Shown: positions 1-10,300 of the stretch, in pieces
Position numbering within the stretch: the first letter of the stretch is position 1
How the letters are laid out: the number at the start of each line of letters is the position of its first letter
NCBI RefSeq assembly: GCF_902859705.1
Contig: NZ_CADIJO010000015.1
Coordinates: 62,001 to 126,000, forward strand
Direction: 5' to 3'
Length of the DNA: 64,000 bases
Source: Achromobacter deleyi
GTDB lineage: Bacteria; Pseudomonadota; Gammaproteobacteria; Burkholderiales; Burkholderiaceae_B
Notes under the pieces: generated by a model
Databases searched by the model: none
Told to the model about the DNA's origin: nothing
The model's input: the letters and a program-made list of their open reading frames with translations, nothing else
Made by a program: the position numbers and the translations under genes

Positions 1-1
1 G

Positions 2-226
2 GGCCAGGCCGGCATGCTGAACGATCAGGAAGCCTGGGACGTGGCGTATTTCATGAACGCGCACGAACGCCCGCAGGACCCGCGCTATACCGAATCGGTT
101 GCCAAGACCCGCGCCAAGTATCACGACTCGGACGACTCGCTGTATGGCCTGGAAATCAACGGCCACCTGCTCGGCAGCGACTCGCCCGCGCCGGGCGGCA
201 AACTGGTGCAGGCGGCTGCCAAATAA
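2..226 (+). CDS. C-terminal part of a c-type cytochrome (thiosulfate dehydrogenase-like), cut by the window edge
   Basis: This is the last 74 codons of a gene that begins before the window. The readable tail contains LNDQEAWDVAYFMN followed by RPQDPRY, the usual end of the second haem domain in periplasmic dihaem cytochromes c of the TsdA/SoxX type, where that helix packs against the haem. No CXXCH haem site lies in the visible part, so haem number and substrate cannot be read. The acidic, Gly/Pro-rich last 30 residues look like a flexible tail. A strong stem-loop follows the stop. Electron transfer in the periplasm is inferred from the family. Confidence 0.6.
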   Translation, partial: GQAGMLNDQEAWDVAYFMNAHERPQDPRYTESVAKTRAKYHDSDDSLYGLEINGHLLGSDSPAPGGKLVQAAAK

Positions 227-258
227 TCATCGACAGATAATCGGCAGCGCTCAACGCA

Positions 259-305
259 AAATCGCGCGGCGCGGCGGGTTTTCCCCCTGCCGCGCCGCGC
301 GATTT
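259..305. terminator. 20-bp GC-rich stem-loop between the cytochrome gene and gmk
   Basis: Bases 259-278 pair with 286-305 over 20 bp with one G-T pair, around a 7-base loop. A run of only four T follows on the minus strand and none on the plus strand, so it is not a textbook intrinsic terminator. Its place 33 bases after the cytochrome stop suggests termination or 3'-end protection of that transcript. Confidence 0.5.
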
Positions 306-345
306 GCTATCCTTCGGGTCTCAGCATCACACGCACGTCATATTC

Positions 346-978
346 ATGCACGCCAACCCCGGAAATGTCTTCATGGTCGTCGCACCCAGCGGCGCCGGCA
401 AGTCCAGCCTGGTCAAGGCCTTGCTCTCGCAAGATCCCGCCATTCTCCTGTCTGTCTCCTGCACGACCCGCGCCCCGCGCCCCGGCGAAGAAGACGGCCG
501 CGAATACCGCTTCATCGGCGCCGAAGAATTCAAGCAGTTGCGCGAAGAACAGCGCCTGCTGGAATGGGCCGAAGTGCACGGCAATTTCTACGGCACCCCG
601 CGTGATCCCATCGACGCCGCCACCCGCGAAGGCCGCGACGTCCTGCTCGAAATCGATTGGCAAGGCGCGCGCCAGGTGCGCCAGCGTTTTCCGGCCGCGA
701 TCGGCATTTTCGTGCTGCCGCCGTCCATCGAAGAACTCGAAAGCCGGCTCAAGGCGCGCGGCCAGGATGCCCCGCAAGTCATTGCGCGCCGCCTGATGGC
801 CGCGGGGGGCGAAATCGCCCACGCGCCTGAATGCGAATATGTTATTATTAATCAAGAATTTAGCGTAGCCTTGTCGGAACTGACTCAAATCGTCAGCGCC
901 GCGCGGCTACGTTTTTCGTCTCAGGCCGCCCGCCATGCTGAATTGTTTGCGCAACTCGGCATCCCGGCCGCGCACTGA
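346..978 (+). CDS. gmk: Guanylate kinase
   Basis: Guanylate kinase, 210 residues, phosphorylates GMP to GDP with ATP in the cytoplasm. The P-loop APSGAGKSS lies near residues 12-20, followed by the GMP-binding stretch TTRAPRPGE, the conserved [13 protein letters not shown] and LLEIDWQGA. Length matches the family (E. coli 207). The reading frame is open upstream to a TTG at 304, but the ATG at 346 gives the usual family length; the TTG would sit inside the upstream stem-loop. The order gmk, rpoZ, spoT is conserved in many proteobacteria and links GTP supply to (p)ppGpp metabolism. Confidence 0.97.
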   Translation: MHANPGNVFMVVAPSGAGKSSLVKALLSQDPAILLSVSCTTRAPRPGEEDGREYRFIGAEEFKQLREEQRLLEWAEVHGNFYGTPRDPIDAATREGRDVLLEIDWQGARQVRQRFPAAIGIFVLPPSIEELESRLKARGQDAPQVIARRLMAAGGEIAHAPECEYVIINQEFSVALSELTQIVSAARLRFSSQAARHAELFAQLGIPAAH

Positions 979-1024
979 AACGAATCCGCATTCTCCCTAT
1001 CCTCCATCAGCACCAGGTGTCCTA

Positions 1025-1228
1025 ATGGCTCGCATTACCGTCGAAGACTGTCTGAATCAGATCCCCAACCGTTTCAAGCTCACGCTGGCCGCCACGTACC
1101 GCGCCCGCGAGCTGGCGCAAGGCCATGCCCCGCGCCTGGACAGCAAAGACAAGCCCACGGTCACTGCACTGCGCGAAATCGCAGGCGGCCTAACCGGCGT
1201 GGAAATGCTGCGTAAAGTTCCCACCTGA
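1025..1228 (+). CDS. rpoZ: RNA polymerase omega subunit
   Basis: 67-residue omega subunit, which helps fold the beta-prime subunit and forms one of the ppGpp sites on RNA polymerase. It starts [17 protein letters not shown], the conserved N-terminus, and carries the omega-type helix with RELAQG, then [11 protein letters not shown]. The ATG at 1025 was chosen because this N-terminus is invariant; the open frame before it, back to 935, has no family similarity. It lies 46 bases after gmk and 22 bases before spoT, so the three are probably cotranscribed. Confidence 0.97.
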   Translation: MARITVEDCLNQIPNRFKLTLAATYRARELAQGHAPRLDSKDKPTVTALREIAGGLTGVEMLRKVPT

Positions 1229-1250
1229 TACTCTCCGGGGGGCGGCAAGC

Positions 1251-3545
1251 ATGGCTTTTCCCGGGCTGAAGTACGCTTCATCTGGTCTGCTTGCCGCGCT
1301 ACGTGCCGGCTCCCGTCTTGGGCGCCGCACGGGCAAGAAAGACAAGAATCCCTCCACGCCAGCATCCGTCGCCGCGCAAGAAGCGGCTGACGCGACCGCC
1401 TCGCCGGTCGCTTCGCTGGCGCCGCTGACCGAAATCATCGGCAGCTATCTCGACAAGAAAGATGTAGAACGCGTTCGCGAAGCCTATCGCTTCGCCGACC
1501 AGGCACACCTGGGCCAGTTCCGCGCCAGCGGTTCGCCCTACATCTCGCACCCCATCGCCGTCACCGAAATCTGCGCAGGCTGGAAGCTCGACGTCAACGC
1601 GTTGTCCGCTGCCCTGCTGCACGACGTGATGGAAGACCAGGGCATCGCCAAGCACGAGCTGGCCGAGAAATTCGGCCCTGAAGTCGCCGAACTGGTCGAT
1701 GGCCTGTCCAAGCTGGACCGCCTGGACTTCGCCACCAAGGCCGAACAACAGGCCGAAAGTTTCCGCAAGATGCTGCTGGCGATGGCGCGCGACGTGCGCG
1801 TCATTCTCATCAAGCTGGCCGACCGCCTGCACAACATGCGCACGCTGGATGCGGTCAACCCTGAAAAGCGGCGCCGCATCGCCCGCGAAACGCTGGACAT
1901 CTACGCGCCCATCGCCCATCGGCTGGGCCTTAACCTGCTGTTCCGCGAACTGCAGGACCTGTGCTTTGCGGCCATGTACCCCAACCGCTACCAGGTGCTG
2001 TACAAGGCCGTGCTGGCCGCGCGCGGCAACCGCCGCGAGGTCATCGGCAAGATTGCCGATTCCGTGCGCGCCGCGCTGCCGGCCGCCGGCATCGAAGCCG
2101 AGGTCACCGGCCGCGAAAAGACGCTGTATGGCGTCTATCGCAAGATGGTGGACCAGAAAAAGTCCTTCTCCGACGTGCTCGACATCTATGGCTTCCGGGT
2201 CATCGTGCACACGCTGCCCGAATGCTATCTGGCGCTGGGCACGCTGCACCAGCTGTATCGCCCGGTGCCCGGCAAGTTCAAGGACTACATCGCGATTCCC
2301 AAGGTCAACGGCTACCAGTCGCTGCACACGACGCTGGTGGGCCCCTACGGCACGCCGGTGGAATTCCAGTTCCGCACCCGCGACATGCATCACGTGGCCG
2401 AAGAAGGCGTGGCGTCGCACTGGCTGTACAAGGGCGCCGACCTGACCCTGAACGACCTGCAAAAGCGCACCCATCAGTGGTTGCAGTCGCTGCTGGACAT
2501 TCAAAGCCAGACGGGCGATTCGGGCGAATTCCTCGAACACGTCAAGGTCGACCTGTTCCCCGACGCGGTCTATGTGTTCACCCCGCGCGGCAAGATCATC
2601 TCGCTGCCGCGTGGCGCCACGCCGGTCGACTTCGCCTACGCCATCCACACCGACATCGGCAACCAAGCCGTGGCGGCCAAGGTCAATGGCGAATTCGTGC
2701 CGCTGCGCACCGAACTGAACAGCGGCGACACCGTCGAAATCGTCACCTCGCCCGCATCGCGCCCCAACGCCCAGTGGCTGAACTACGTGCGCACCGGCCG
2801 CGCGCGTTCCGAAATCCGCCACTACCTGCGCACGGTCAAGTACGAAGAGTCCGTGGCCTTCGGCGAGCGTCTGCTAGGCCAGGCCCTGCAAGAACTGCAC
2901 ATGCCGCTGCCGGCCACCGACGATCCGGCCTGGCAGAAACTGGCGCGCAGCACCGGCGCAAGTTCGCGCGAGGAAATCCTGGCCGACATCGGGCTGGGCA
3001 AGCGCCTGGCCGCCGTGGTGGCGCGGCGTTTTGCGCCCGAACATCAATTGGTGGCCACCACCGCCGCCGCAGTGGACGAACTGACCTCGGCCCGCAGCGC
3101 CCCCATCCTGATCCAGGGCAACGAAGGCCAGGCGGTGCAGTTGGCGCCCTGCTGCGGCCCCCTGCCCGGCGACCCGATCATCGCCGGCATGCGCATGGGC
3201 CACGGCCTGGTGGTGCATACCGCCGACTGCCCGGTCGCCATGCGCCAGCGGCTGCGCGAGCCGGAACGCTGGATCAACGTTGCGTGGGATACCCACACCG
3301 CCAAGCACCTGGCAACCCGCCTGGACATCGTCACCCGCAACGAACGCGGCGTGCTGGGACGGCTGGCCGCGGAAGTCACCGCAGCCGATGCCAACATCAT
3401 GCATGTCACGATGCACGATGACGCGGTGTCCACGGTATCCCTGCACCTGACCATCCAGGTCGACAGCCGCAAGCACCTGGCCCAGGTCATCCGCGCCATC
3501 CGCCACGTGCCGCAAGTGCAGAAGATTGTCCGCGTGAAAGGCTGA
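1251..3545 (+). CDS. spoT: Bifunctional (p)ppGpp synthetase/hydrolase
   Basis: 764-residue RelA/SpoT-family enzyme that makes and degrades the alarmone (p)ppGpp. The N-terminal HD hydrolase domain is intact (HPIAVTEI, LLHDVMED, and KLADRLHNMRTL around residues 185-200), which separates it from hydrolase-dead RelA. The synthetase domain follows, with GREKTLYGVYRKM, then the TGS domain (VYVFTPRG), a zinc-finger-like region with PCCGPLPGD, and a C-terminal ACT domain (DIVTRNERGVLG). The first 55 residues are a low-complexity extension. Its position behind rpoZ is the standard spoT locus. Whether a separate relA exists cannot be seen here. Confidence 0.95.
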   Translation: MAFPGLKYASSGLLAALRAGSRLGRRTGKKDKNPSTPASVAAQEAADATASPVASLAPLTEIIGSYLDKKDVERVREAYRFADQAHLGQFRASGSPYISHPIAVTEICAGWKLDVNALSAALLHDVMEDQGIAKHELAEKFGPEVAELVDGLSKLDRLDFATKAEQQAESFRKMLLAMARDVRVILIKLADRLHNMRTLDAVNPEKRRRIARETLDIYAPIAHRLGLNLLFRELQDLCFAAMYPNRYQVLYKAVLAARGNRREVIGKIADSVRAALPAAGIEAEVTGREKTLYGVYRKMVDQKKSFSDVLDIYGFRVIVHTLPECYLALGTLHQLYRPVPGKFKDYIAIPKVNGYQSLHTTLVGPYGTPVEFQFRTRDMHHVAEEGVASHWLYKGADLTLNDLQKRTHQWLQSLLDIQSQTGDSGEFLEHVKVDLFPDAVYVFTPRGKIISLPRGATPVDFAYAIHTDIGNQAVAAKVNGEFVPLRTELNSGDTVEIVTSPASRPNAQWLNYVRTGRARSEIRHYLRTVKYEESVAFGERLLGQALQELHMPLPATDDPAWQKLARSTGASSREEILADIGLGKRLAAVVARRFAPEHQLVATTAAAVDELTSARSAPILIQGNEGQAVQLAPCCGPLPGDPIIAGMRMGHGLVVHTADCPVAMRQRLREPERWINVAWDTHTAKHLATRLDIVTRNERGVLGRLAAEVTAADANIMHVTMHDDAVSTVSLHLTIQVDSRKHLAQVIRAIRHVPQVQKIVRVKG

Positions 3546-3675
3546 CGCGCACCGGCGCGGGTGATGCAACCCGCGCCGACCCGCGCTGGCGGACACCTTC
3601 GGCGACATCATGACGACGGATGAAGGGGTGGCATTGCCCGGCCATTGAGTCGGGGCAAGCCAAGACGTGGAAGAC

Positions 3676-3704
3676 AGAAGCGCCAGACAAGGTCTGGCGC
3701 TTCT
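3676..3704. terminator. 13-bp perfect stem-loop between convergent spoT and glnQ
   Basis: Bases 3676-3688 pair perfectly with 3692-3704 around the three-base loop AAG. No T-run follows on either strand. It lies 7 bases past the glnQ stop on the minus strand and 131 bases past spoT, so it may end both transcripts. Confidence 0.55.
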
Positions 3705-3710
3705 GCCCCT

Positions 3711-4439
3711 TCAGGCGACGTGCTGAAGGAAGTCTTTCAGGCGCTGGCTGGGCGGATTGTCCAGCAGTTCGGCCGGCGGGCCGTCGTGCGCGATCTTGCC
3801 TGCGTCGATGAAGATCAGGCGGCTGCCGACCTTGCGCGCGAACTCCATTTCGTGGGTTACCACGACCATGGTCATGCCTTCTTCGGCCAGGTCGCGCATG
3901 ACCTTGAGCACCTCGTGGCGCAGCTCGGGGTCAAGCGCCGAGGTGGGCTCGTCGAACAGCATCAGCTTGGGCTTGATGGCCAGCGCGCGGGCGATGGCCA
4001 CGCGTTGCTGCTGGCCGCCCGACAATTCGCCAGGATAGTGGTTCATGCGTTCGGCCAGCCCGACCTTGGCCAGCAGTTGCTCGGCCAGTTCGCGGGCTTC
4101 GTCACGCGCCAGGCCGCGCGTGTGCACCGGGCCGAACATGACGTTCTGCAGCGCCGTCATCTGCGGGAACAGATTGAACTGCTGGAACACCATGCCGGCT
4201 TCGCGGCGGATCTCGCGCACTTGCGCGGCATCGCCCAGCACGCTCAGGCCATCGACCAGCAGGTCGCCGTCGTTGATGGTTTCGAGCACGTTGATGCAGC
4301 GCAGGAAGGTGGACTTGCCGGACCCGGACGGGCCCACCACCACCACGACCTCGCCCGCATCGATATTGAGCGAGATGCCATTGAGCACCATGGACTCGCC
4401 GAAGTTCTTGGTGACGTTGTGAAATTCAACCATGCTCAT
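3711..4439 (-). CDS. glnQ: Polar amino acid ABC transporter, ATPase (GlnQ-type)
   Basis: 242-residue ATPase of a polar-amino-acid importer. It shows Walker A GPSGSGKST, signature LSGGQQQRVAIARALA, Walker B LMLFDEPTSALDPE and the switch His in VVVTHEM, the usual PAAT-family order. The start ATG at 4439 overlaps the glnP stop in an ATGA arrangement, which supports it; a second ATG two codons later is possible. It is the last gene of glnHPQ. Glutamine or another polar amino acid is the likely substrate, but specificity cannot be told from the ATPase. Confidence 0.92.
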   Translation of the reverse strand: MSMVEFHNVTKNFGESMVLNGISLNIDAGEVVVVVGPSGSGKSTFLRCINVLETINDGDLLVDGLSVLGDAAQVREIRREAGMVFQQFNLFPQMTALQNVMFGPVHTRGLARDEARELAEQLLAKVGLAERMNHYPGELSGGQQQRVAIARALAIKPKLMLFDEPTSALDPELRHEVLKVMRDLAEEGMTMVVVTHEMEFARKVGSRLIFIDAGKIAHDGPPAELLDNPPSQRLKDFLQHVA

Positions 4440-5092
4440 AGTATGCGCATCCTCTTTTCAATCAGGTGCAGGACCAGCGCCATCGTGCCCGTCAGGATCA
4501 GATAGACGATTGCAATCGCGGACCAGATCTCGACCGCGCGGAAGTTGGCGGCCATGATTTCCTGGCCTTGGCGAGTGAGTTCCGCGACGCCGATCACGAT
4601 GAACAGCGACGAATCCTTCAGGCTGATGATGCACTGGTTGCCCAGCGGCGGAATCATGCGGCGAAACGCCACCGGCCCGATGATGTGGAACAGGATCTTG
4701 TGAAACGGCAGGCCCATGGCCTGGCCGGCTTCCTTCAGCCCCTTGTGCACGGACAGCAGCGAGCCGCGCACGATTTCCGAGATGTAGGCGCCGGAATTGA
4801 TGATGAGCGTGACGATGGCCGCCCACTCGGCATCCACCCGGATGTTGGCCAGAAGCGGCAAGGCGAAATAGATGAACATCACCTGCACCACGATCGGCGT
4901 GCCGCGGATGACCGCGACGTACACCTGCGCAATGCCCGACAGGATGGGATGCCCGTAGGCCCGCGTCACGCCCGATAGCGCGCCCAGCAGGAAGCCGCCG
5001 AACAGGCCCCAGAAGGTGATCTTGATGGTCATTTGCGTGCCCACCCACAGGTTGGGCAACGCCTCTGTCACTACGTTCCAGTCAAAATCCAC
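4436..5092 (-). CDS. glnP: Polar amino acid ABC transporter, permease (GlnP-type)
   Basis: 218-residue inner-membrane permease. The N-terminal helix region with GTQMTIKIT is typical of the His/Glu/Gln/Arg/opine permease family, and the EAA-loop GLKEAGQAMGLP that contacts the ATPase is clear near residues 125-140. About five hydrophobic segments are visible. It forms the channel as a homodimer with two GlnQ subunits. The gene is coupled by 4 bases to glnQ and separated from glnH by 159 bases that hold a large stem-loop. Confidence 0.92.
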   Translation of the reverse strand: MDFDWNVVTEALPNLWVGTQMTIKITFWGLFGGFLLGALSGVTRAYGHPILSGIAQVYVAVIRGTPIVVQVMFIYFALPLLANIRVDAEWAAIVTLIINSGAYISEIVRGSLLSVHKGLKEAGQAMGLPFHKILFHIIGPVAFRRMIPPLGNQCIISLKDSSLFIVIGVAELTRQGQEIMAANFRAVEIWSAIAIVYLILTGTMALVLHLIEKRMRIL

Positions 5093-5156
5093 AATTACCC
5101 CTTAATAGCGTGCAACCGCGCCGCGGCATGAAGCAAATGCCGGGCGGCAAACGGCT

Positions 5157-5224
5157 CGGGGCCGCCCGCCGGGACCCGGCGCCACCGAAGTGGCGCCCAG
5201 GCCCCAGACTGCCGGGCGGCCCCG
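5157..5224 (-). promoter_or_regulatory. Nested stem-loop between glnH and glnP (UUCG tetraloop on the mRNA)
   Basis: An outer perfect 12-bp inverted repeat (5157-5168 with 5213-5224) encloses a perfect 8-bp hairpin (5178-5185 with 5190-5197). On the transcribed minus strand the inner loop reads C(UUCG)G, the extra-stable tetraloop. No U-run follows, so partial read-through with 3' protection of the upstream glnH message is more likely than full termination. Confidence 0.7.
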
Positions 5225-5251
5225 AATGCAGAGTCAATCAAGCTTGAACGA

Positions 5252-6004
5252 TCAGGGCTTCTTGCCGAACCACTTCTCGTAGATGGCGTCGTACTGGCCG
5301 TTGGCCTTCAGGGTGGCCAGCGCCTTGTTCACCTGCGGCACGAGGTCGCTGCCCTTGGGGAAAGCGATGCCGTAGAAGTCGCCGCTCTTGAGCGAACCCA
5401 CCACCTTGACGCGGCCCTTGCCCGCCGTGTTGGCGTAGTACTGGACGTTGGGCGTGTCGTGCACGGCGGCGTCGACGCGGCCGGTGGCCAGTTCGAGGTA
5501 GGCGTTATCGATGTTGGGGAACAGTTTCAGCTTGGCGTCCGGCACCTGGGCTTTCAGGTAGTCGACGGTGGCCGTGCCGGTCTTGACGGCGACGGTCTTG
5601 CCAGCCAGGGACTTGGCGTCCTTGATGTCGCTGTTCTTGTCGCTGACCAGGATGGCCAGGCCGCTTTCGTAGTAAGGATCGGAGAAGTCGATGACCTTCT
5701 TGCGGTCGTCGCGGATCGTGATACCGGCCAACGCGGCGTCGATGTTCTTGGTCTGCAGGCCCGGGATGATGCCGTTGAAGTCCATCGGCTGGAGCTTGTA
5801 CTTCAGGTTCAGCTCTTTGGCGACGGCAGCCCAGAGGTCGATGTCGAAACCGACGTAGGTATTGCCCTGCTTGAACTCGAACGGGACGAAGGCGGTATCG
5901 GTGGCCACCACCAATTCCTTGCCTTGGGCGTAAGCGCCGGAAGCGGCGCCGAACATGGCCATGGACAGGCCGACCAAGGCGGCGGCGACTTTGCGTTTAA
6001 TCAT
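5252..6004 (-). CDS. glnH: Polar amino acid ABC transporter, periplasmic binding protein
   Basis: 250-residue solute-binding protein of family 3. It has a Sec signal peptide ([10 protein letters not shown] to AYAQG, about 26 residues). The mature protein carries [20 protein letters not shown] and DAALAGITI followed by [11 protein letters not shown], the amino-acid ligand motifs of the family, with [10 protein letters not shown] in the second lobe. The ATG at 6004 has a GAGGAGAG ribosome site just upstream and begins the signal peptide; upstream in-frame codons do not fit. It heads the glnHPQ operon and faces the C45 hydrolase gene across a 164-base divergent region. Confidence 0.93.
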   Translation of the reverse strand: MIKRKVAAALVGLSMAMFGAASGAYAQGKELVVATDTAFVPFEFKQGNTYVGFDIDLWAAVAKELNLKYKLQPMDFNGIIPGLQTKNIDAALAGITIRDDRKKVIDFSDPYYESGLAILVSDKNSDIKDAKSLAGKTVAVKTGTATVDYLKAQVPDAKLKLFPNIDNAYLELATGRVDAAVHDTPNVQYYANTAGKGRVKVVGSLKSGDFYGIAFPKGSDLVPQVNKALATLKANGQYDAIYEKWFGKKP

Positions 6005-6168
6005 GAAACTCTCCTCTTGGGGACCCTTTGGTACCCGGGGTTGTAGTTGGGACATGATGCCGGTCACGCCGGGATCGCCGGAGCAACTTACGGCAAATCT
6101 TAACGCATCCGTCCCCACCGCAGAGAGCTTAGAAAAATTACAATCCGCATGACACCCGGAGAATCCCC

Positions 6169-7230
6169 ATGCCCTACAAATATGTACGCATCGCCGGCAA
6201 TCGCCGCCAGGTCGGCGTCGCCCTGGGCAAGCTCGCCCGGCCGCTGATGGCGGCCTACCTCGAGCAGAACGGCACGTGGGAAGCCCTGCGGCCCTGGCGC
6301 GGCCACAGTTACCTGGATCAGCTGGGCCAATTCGCGCGTGACGCCCTGCCGGCCATCTGGGAAGAACTGGAAGGCCTGGCCGAGGGGTTGCGCATGCCGC
6401 TGGCCGACGTGCTGCTCTGGAATTGCCGCGGCGACCTGCTGCACAGCAGCACCGGCGACGGCTGCACGTCAGTGGCCCTGAAGGCCGCGGACGGCACCCG
6501 CTGGATCGGCCACAACGAAGACGGCGACCCCTATCTGTATGGCCGCTGCCACCTGGTGGACGTGGCGCTGGAAGATGCGCCGGGTTACCTCAGCTTCTAT
6601 TACCCGGGGTCGCTGCCCGGCCACACCTTTGCCGCCAACCGCGCCGGCCTGGTGCAGACCATCAACAACCTGCGCACGCGCCAGCGCCACCCGGGCGTGC
6701 CGCGCATGCTGCTGGCGCGGGCGGTGCTCGATTGCACCACGCTGGACGAGGCCATCGCGCTGCTGCGCGATGCGCCGCGCTCGGGCGGTTTTCACCATAC
6801 GCTGGGGTCGGCCGCCGACCCGCGCATCTTCAGCGCCGAGGTCGCGCCGGGCGGCGCCTCGTTCCTGGAAATCGGCACCCGCTACGGGCACGCCAACCAC
6901 ATGATCCACCAGGAAACCCGGGGCCAGGCGCAGATCATCACGGATTCCTCGCGCACCCGCCAGAACCGCATCGAAGGCATTGTGGACGGCTGGTCGCCGG
7001 CCACCGGCGGCGCCGAGCTGCTGGCGGCGCTGCACGACGCCAGCGGCGACCTGCCCATCCTGCGCACCGCCAAAGACGATCCGGACGACGAAAACACCCT
7101 GGCCACCGCCATTTTCGAGATCCGCGACGACGAAGTGACACTGCGGGTCTACGACCGCAAGACGCGCGCCGATATCGCCCTGGACGTCATGACGGACCCC
7201 GACGACGAGAAAAAGCCCGATCCCGCGTAA
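6169..7230 (+). CDS. C45-family autoproteolytic acyltransferase/hydrolase
   Basis: 353-residue member of the peptidase C45 family (acyl-CoA:6-aminopenicillanate acyltransferase relatives), N-terminal nucleophile enzymes that cut themselves before a Cys. Cys99 in STGDGCTS is the predicted nucleophile, followed by the family stretch [10 protein letters not shown] and later [15 protein letters not shown]. There is no signal peptide, so it acts in the cytoplasm. A GGAGA site precedes the ATG. It is divergent from glnHPQ, and the pairing suggests hydrolysis of an imported N-acyl or amide-linked amino acid; that is inference. The stop codon is inside a hairpin that serves the opposite strand. Confidence 0.8.
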   Translation: MPYKYVRIAGNRRQVGVALGKLARPLMAAYLEQNGTWEALRPWRGHSYLDQLGQFARDALPAIWEELEGLAEGLRMPLADVLLWNCRGDLLHSSTGDGCTSVALKAADGTRWIGHNEDGDPYLYGRCHLVDVALEDAPGYLSFYYPGSLPGHTFAANRAGLVQTINNLRTRQRHPGVPRMLLARAVLDCTTLDEAIALLRDAPRSGGFHHTLGSAADPRIFSAEVAPGGASFLEIGTRYGHANHMIHQETRGQAQIITDSSRTRQNRIEGIVDGWSPATGGAELLAALHDASGDLPILRTAKDDPDDENTLATAIFEIRDDEVTLRVYDRKTRADIALDVMTDPDDEKKPDPA

Positions 7231-7243
7231 GCGGAATCGGGCT
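7214..7243 (-). terminator. Intrinsic terminator for the 5-oxoprolinase gene
   Basis: Bases 7214-7226 pair with 7231-7243 (13 bp, one mismatch) around a four-base loop that contains the stop codon of the plus-strand hydrolase gene. Read on the minus strand the stem is followed by five T, so it works as a terminator for the leftward gene ending at 7304. Confidence 0.7.
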
Positions 7244-7303
7244 GTCGCGGACCCCATCGCGTTGGCGACAAGGTCCGCAGCCGACGGTGGCTACCGTCCG
7301 GGA

Positions 7304-10300
7304 TCAGGCGGCGCCGTAGCCGCCGCCCCCGGGGGTTTCTACCACGAAGACGTCGCCCGGTTGCAACTGGGCGCTGTCCTGCGGGCCCAGTTCCTCGATC
7401 GAGCCATCCAGCCGCTCGACGTAGTTGCGGCCCATGGCGGCGGGTTGTCCGCCGGCCAGGCCGAACGGCGCGAAGCGGCGGTTGTTCGACAGGATGGCCG
7501 CGGTCATGTCTTCCAGGAAACGGATGCGGCGCACGCCGCCGTCGCCGCCGCGATAGCGCCCTGCCCCGCCCGAGCCATGGCGGATCTCGTACGATTCCAG
7601 CCGCACCGGGAAACGGAATTCCAGCACTTCGGGGTCCGTCAGGCGCGAGTTGGTCATGTGGGCCTGCACCACGGACGTGCCGGCAAAGCCTTCGTCGTGC
7701 GGACCCGCGGCGTCGATCTTCACCGGGCCGGCGCCCGTACCGCCCGAGATGGTCTCGTAGTACTGGTGGCGCGCGTTGCCGAAGGTGAAGTTGTTCATCG
7801 TGCCCTGGCTGGAAGCCAGCACGCCCAGCGCGCCGTACAGCGCGTTGACGATGCACATGGACGTCTCGACGTTGCCCGCCACCACCGAGGCCGGCGGGTT
7901 CGGACGCAGCATCGAGCCTTCCGGCAGGATGATGGACAGCGGCACCAGGCAACCGTCGTTCAGCGGGATGTCGTCGTTGACCAGGGTGCGGAACACATAC
8001 AGCACCGCGGCCACGGCGATGGCGCCCGGGGCGTTGAAGTTGTTGTCCAGCTGCGGCGACGTGCCGGTGAAGTCCACCACGGCGCTACGCGCCTGGTTGT
8101 CCACCCGCACCGCCACCCGGATCACCGCGCCGTTGTCCAGCGGGTACTCGTAGCTGCCGTCCTTGAGCACCGAAATCACGCGGCGCACGGCCTCTTCAGC
8201 GTTGTCCTGCACGTGGCCCATGTAGGCCCTCACCACGTCCAGCCCGAAGTGGTCGCACATGCGCAGCAATTCCTGCACGCCCTTTTCGTTGGCGGCGATC
8301 TGCGCATGCATGTCGGCGATGTTCTGGTCGGGGTTGCGCGCCGGCCAGCGGCCCGAACCCAGGATGTCGCGCGCCGCCTGTTCGCGGAATTCACCACCCT
8401 TGACCAGCTGGAAGTTCGTGAACAGCACGCCTTCGTCTTCCACCGTCTTGGAATCCGGCGGCATCGAGCCTGGCGTGGTGCCGCCGATGTCGGCGTGGTG
8501 GCCGCGCGAACCGACGTAGAACAGGATCTCGCTGCCCTTGCGGTCGAACACCGGCGTGATCACCGTGACGTCCGGCAAGTGCGTGCCGCCGTGGTACGGG
8601 TCGTTGACCACATAGGCGTCGCCCGGCTGCATGCGGCCGGCGTTGGCGTTCATGACCGTGCGCACCGATTCGCCCATGGACCCCAGGTGCACCGGCATGT
8701 GCGGCGCATTGGCGATCAGGCGTGCCTTGGCGTCGAAAATGGCGCAGGAGAAGTCCAGGCGTTCCTTGATGTTGACCGAGTACGCCGTGTTCTGCAGGCG
8801 GTAGCCCATCTGCTCGGCGATCGACATGAACAGGTTGTTGAAGACCTCCAGCATCACCGGGTCGGCCTGGGTGCCGATGGCGCGGCGCTGCGGACGGGCC
8901 TCGACGCGGCGGATCACGAAGTGATCCTGCGCCGTCAGCTCGGCTTGCCAGCCGGGTTCGACAACCGTGGTCTGGTTGGGCTCGGAAATGATGGCGGGGC
9001 CCGCCACCACGTCGCCGCCCGCCATGTCTTCACGCACGTACAGGGGCGTGTCGCGCCAGGCGCCGCCGCTGTACATCCGCACCGTGCGGCGCGCGGCCAG
9101 CGCGCTGTCGCGGGTGCGCGATGCGGGCGTTTCGGTCACGCGTTCGCCGCCGCCCGTGGCTTCGACCGAAATGGTCTCGACTACCAGCTCGCGGTTGGGC
9201 ATCAGGAAGGAATAGCGCTGGCGGTAGGCCGCCTCGAAGTCGCGGCGGGCCTGCTCCAGGTCGCCATAGGCGACTTCCAGCGCGGTATCCGTGCCGCGGT
9301 ACTTCAAGTGCAGGCGGCGCTGCACGCTGATGTCGCTGTCGGCCACGTGCTGGCGGCGCAGTTCGCCCACGGCCTGGCTGGCCAGCGCGTCCAGCTCGCC
9401 GGCAAGTTCGCGCATCAGGTCGGCATCGAGCACCTTTTCAACCGTCTTCTGGCGCATGTCGGTCTGGTCGGCCAGGCCCATGCCGTAAGCCGACAGCACG
9501 CCGCCCAGCGGATGCGCGAACACCGTGGTCATGCCCAGGGCGTCGGCCACCAGGCAGGCATGCTGCCCACCCGCGCCGCCGAATACCGTCAAGGCGTATT
9601 CGGTGACGTCGTGGCCGCGCTGCACCGAGATGCGCTTGATGGCCTCGGCCATGTTGCCCACGGCGATTTCCAGGAAGCCTTCGGCCAGTTGCTCGGGCGA
9701 CATGTCGCGCCCGGTGGCCGCGCGTACCTCGTCGGCCATGGCGGCAAAGCGCTGCGCCACGGCGTCGCGGTCCAGCGGCTCGTTGGCCTCGGGGCCGAAC
9801 ACCTTGGGAAAGAAGTCGGGCTGGATCTTGCCCAGCAGCACGTTGCAGTCGGTCACGGCCAGCGGACCGCCGCGGCGGTAGCAGGCCGGGCCGGGGTTGG
9901 CGCCCGCCGAATCCGGGCCGACGCGCAGGCGCGCGCCGTCGAAATGCAGGATCGAACCGCCGCCGGCTGCCACGGTGTGGATGCTCATCATCGGGGCGCG
10001 CATGCGCACGCCGGCCACCTGGGTTTCGAACTCGCGTTCGAATTCGCCCGCGTAGTGCGAGACGTCGGTGGACGTGCCGCCCATGTCAAAGCCGATGATC
10101 TTGTCGAACCCGGCCTGTTCGCTGGTGCGGACCATGCCGACGATGCCGCCGGCCGGGCCGGACAGAATCGCGTCCTTGCCTCGGAAGCGATGCGCGTCGG
10201 TCAGGCCGCCGCTGGACTGCATGAACATCAGGCGGATGCCGGGCAATTCGCCGGCCACCTGGTCCACGTAGCGCTTGAGAATAGGCGACAGGTAGGCGTC

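Noticed and set aside
304-345. Upstream TTG start for gmk
   Set aside because: It would lie in the 3' arm of the 20-bp stem-loop and adds 14 residues absent in guanylate kinases.
1299-2822. 507-codon frame opposite spoT
   Set aside because: Antisense shadow of a well-supported enzyme, with no recognisable domain.
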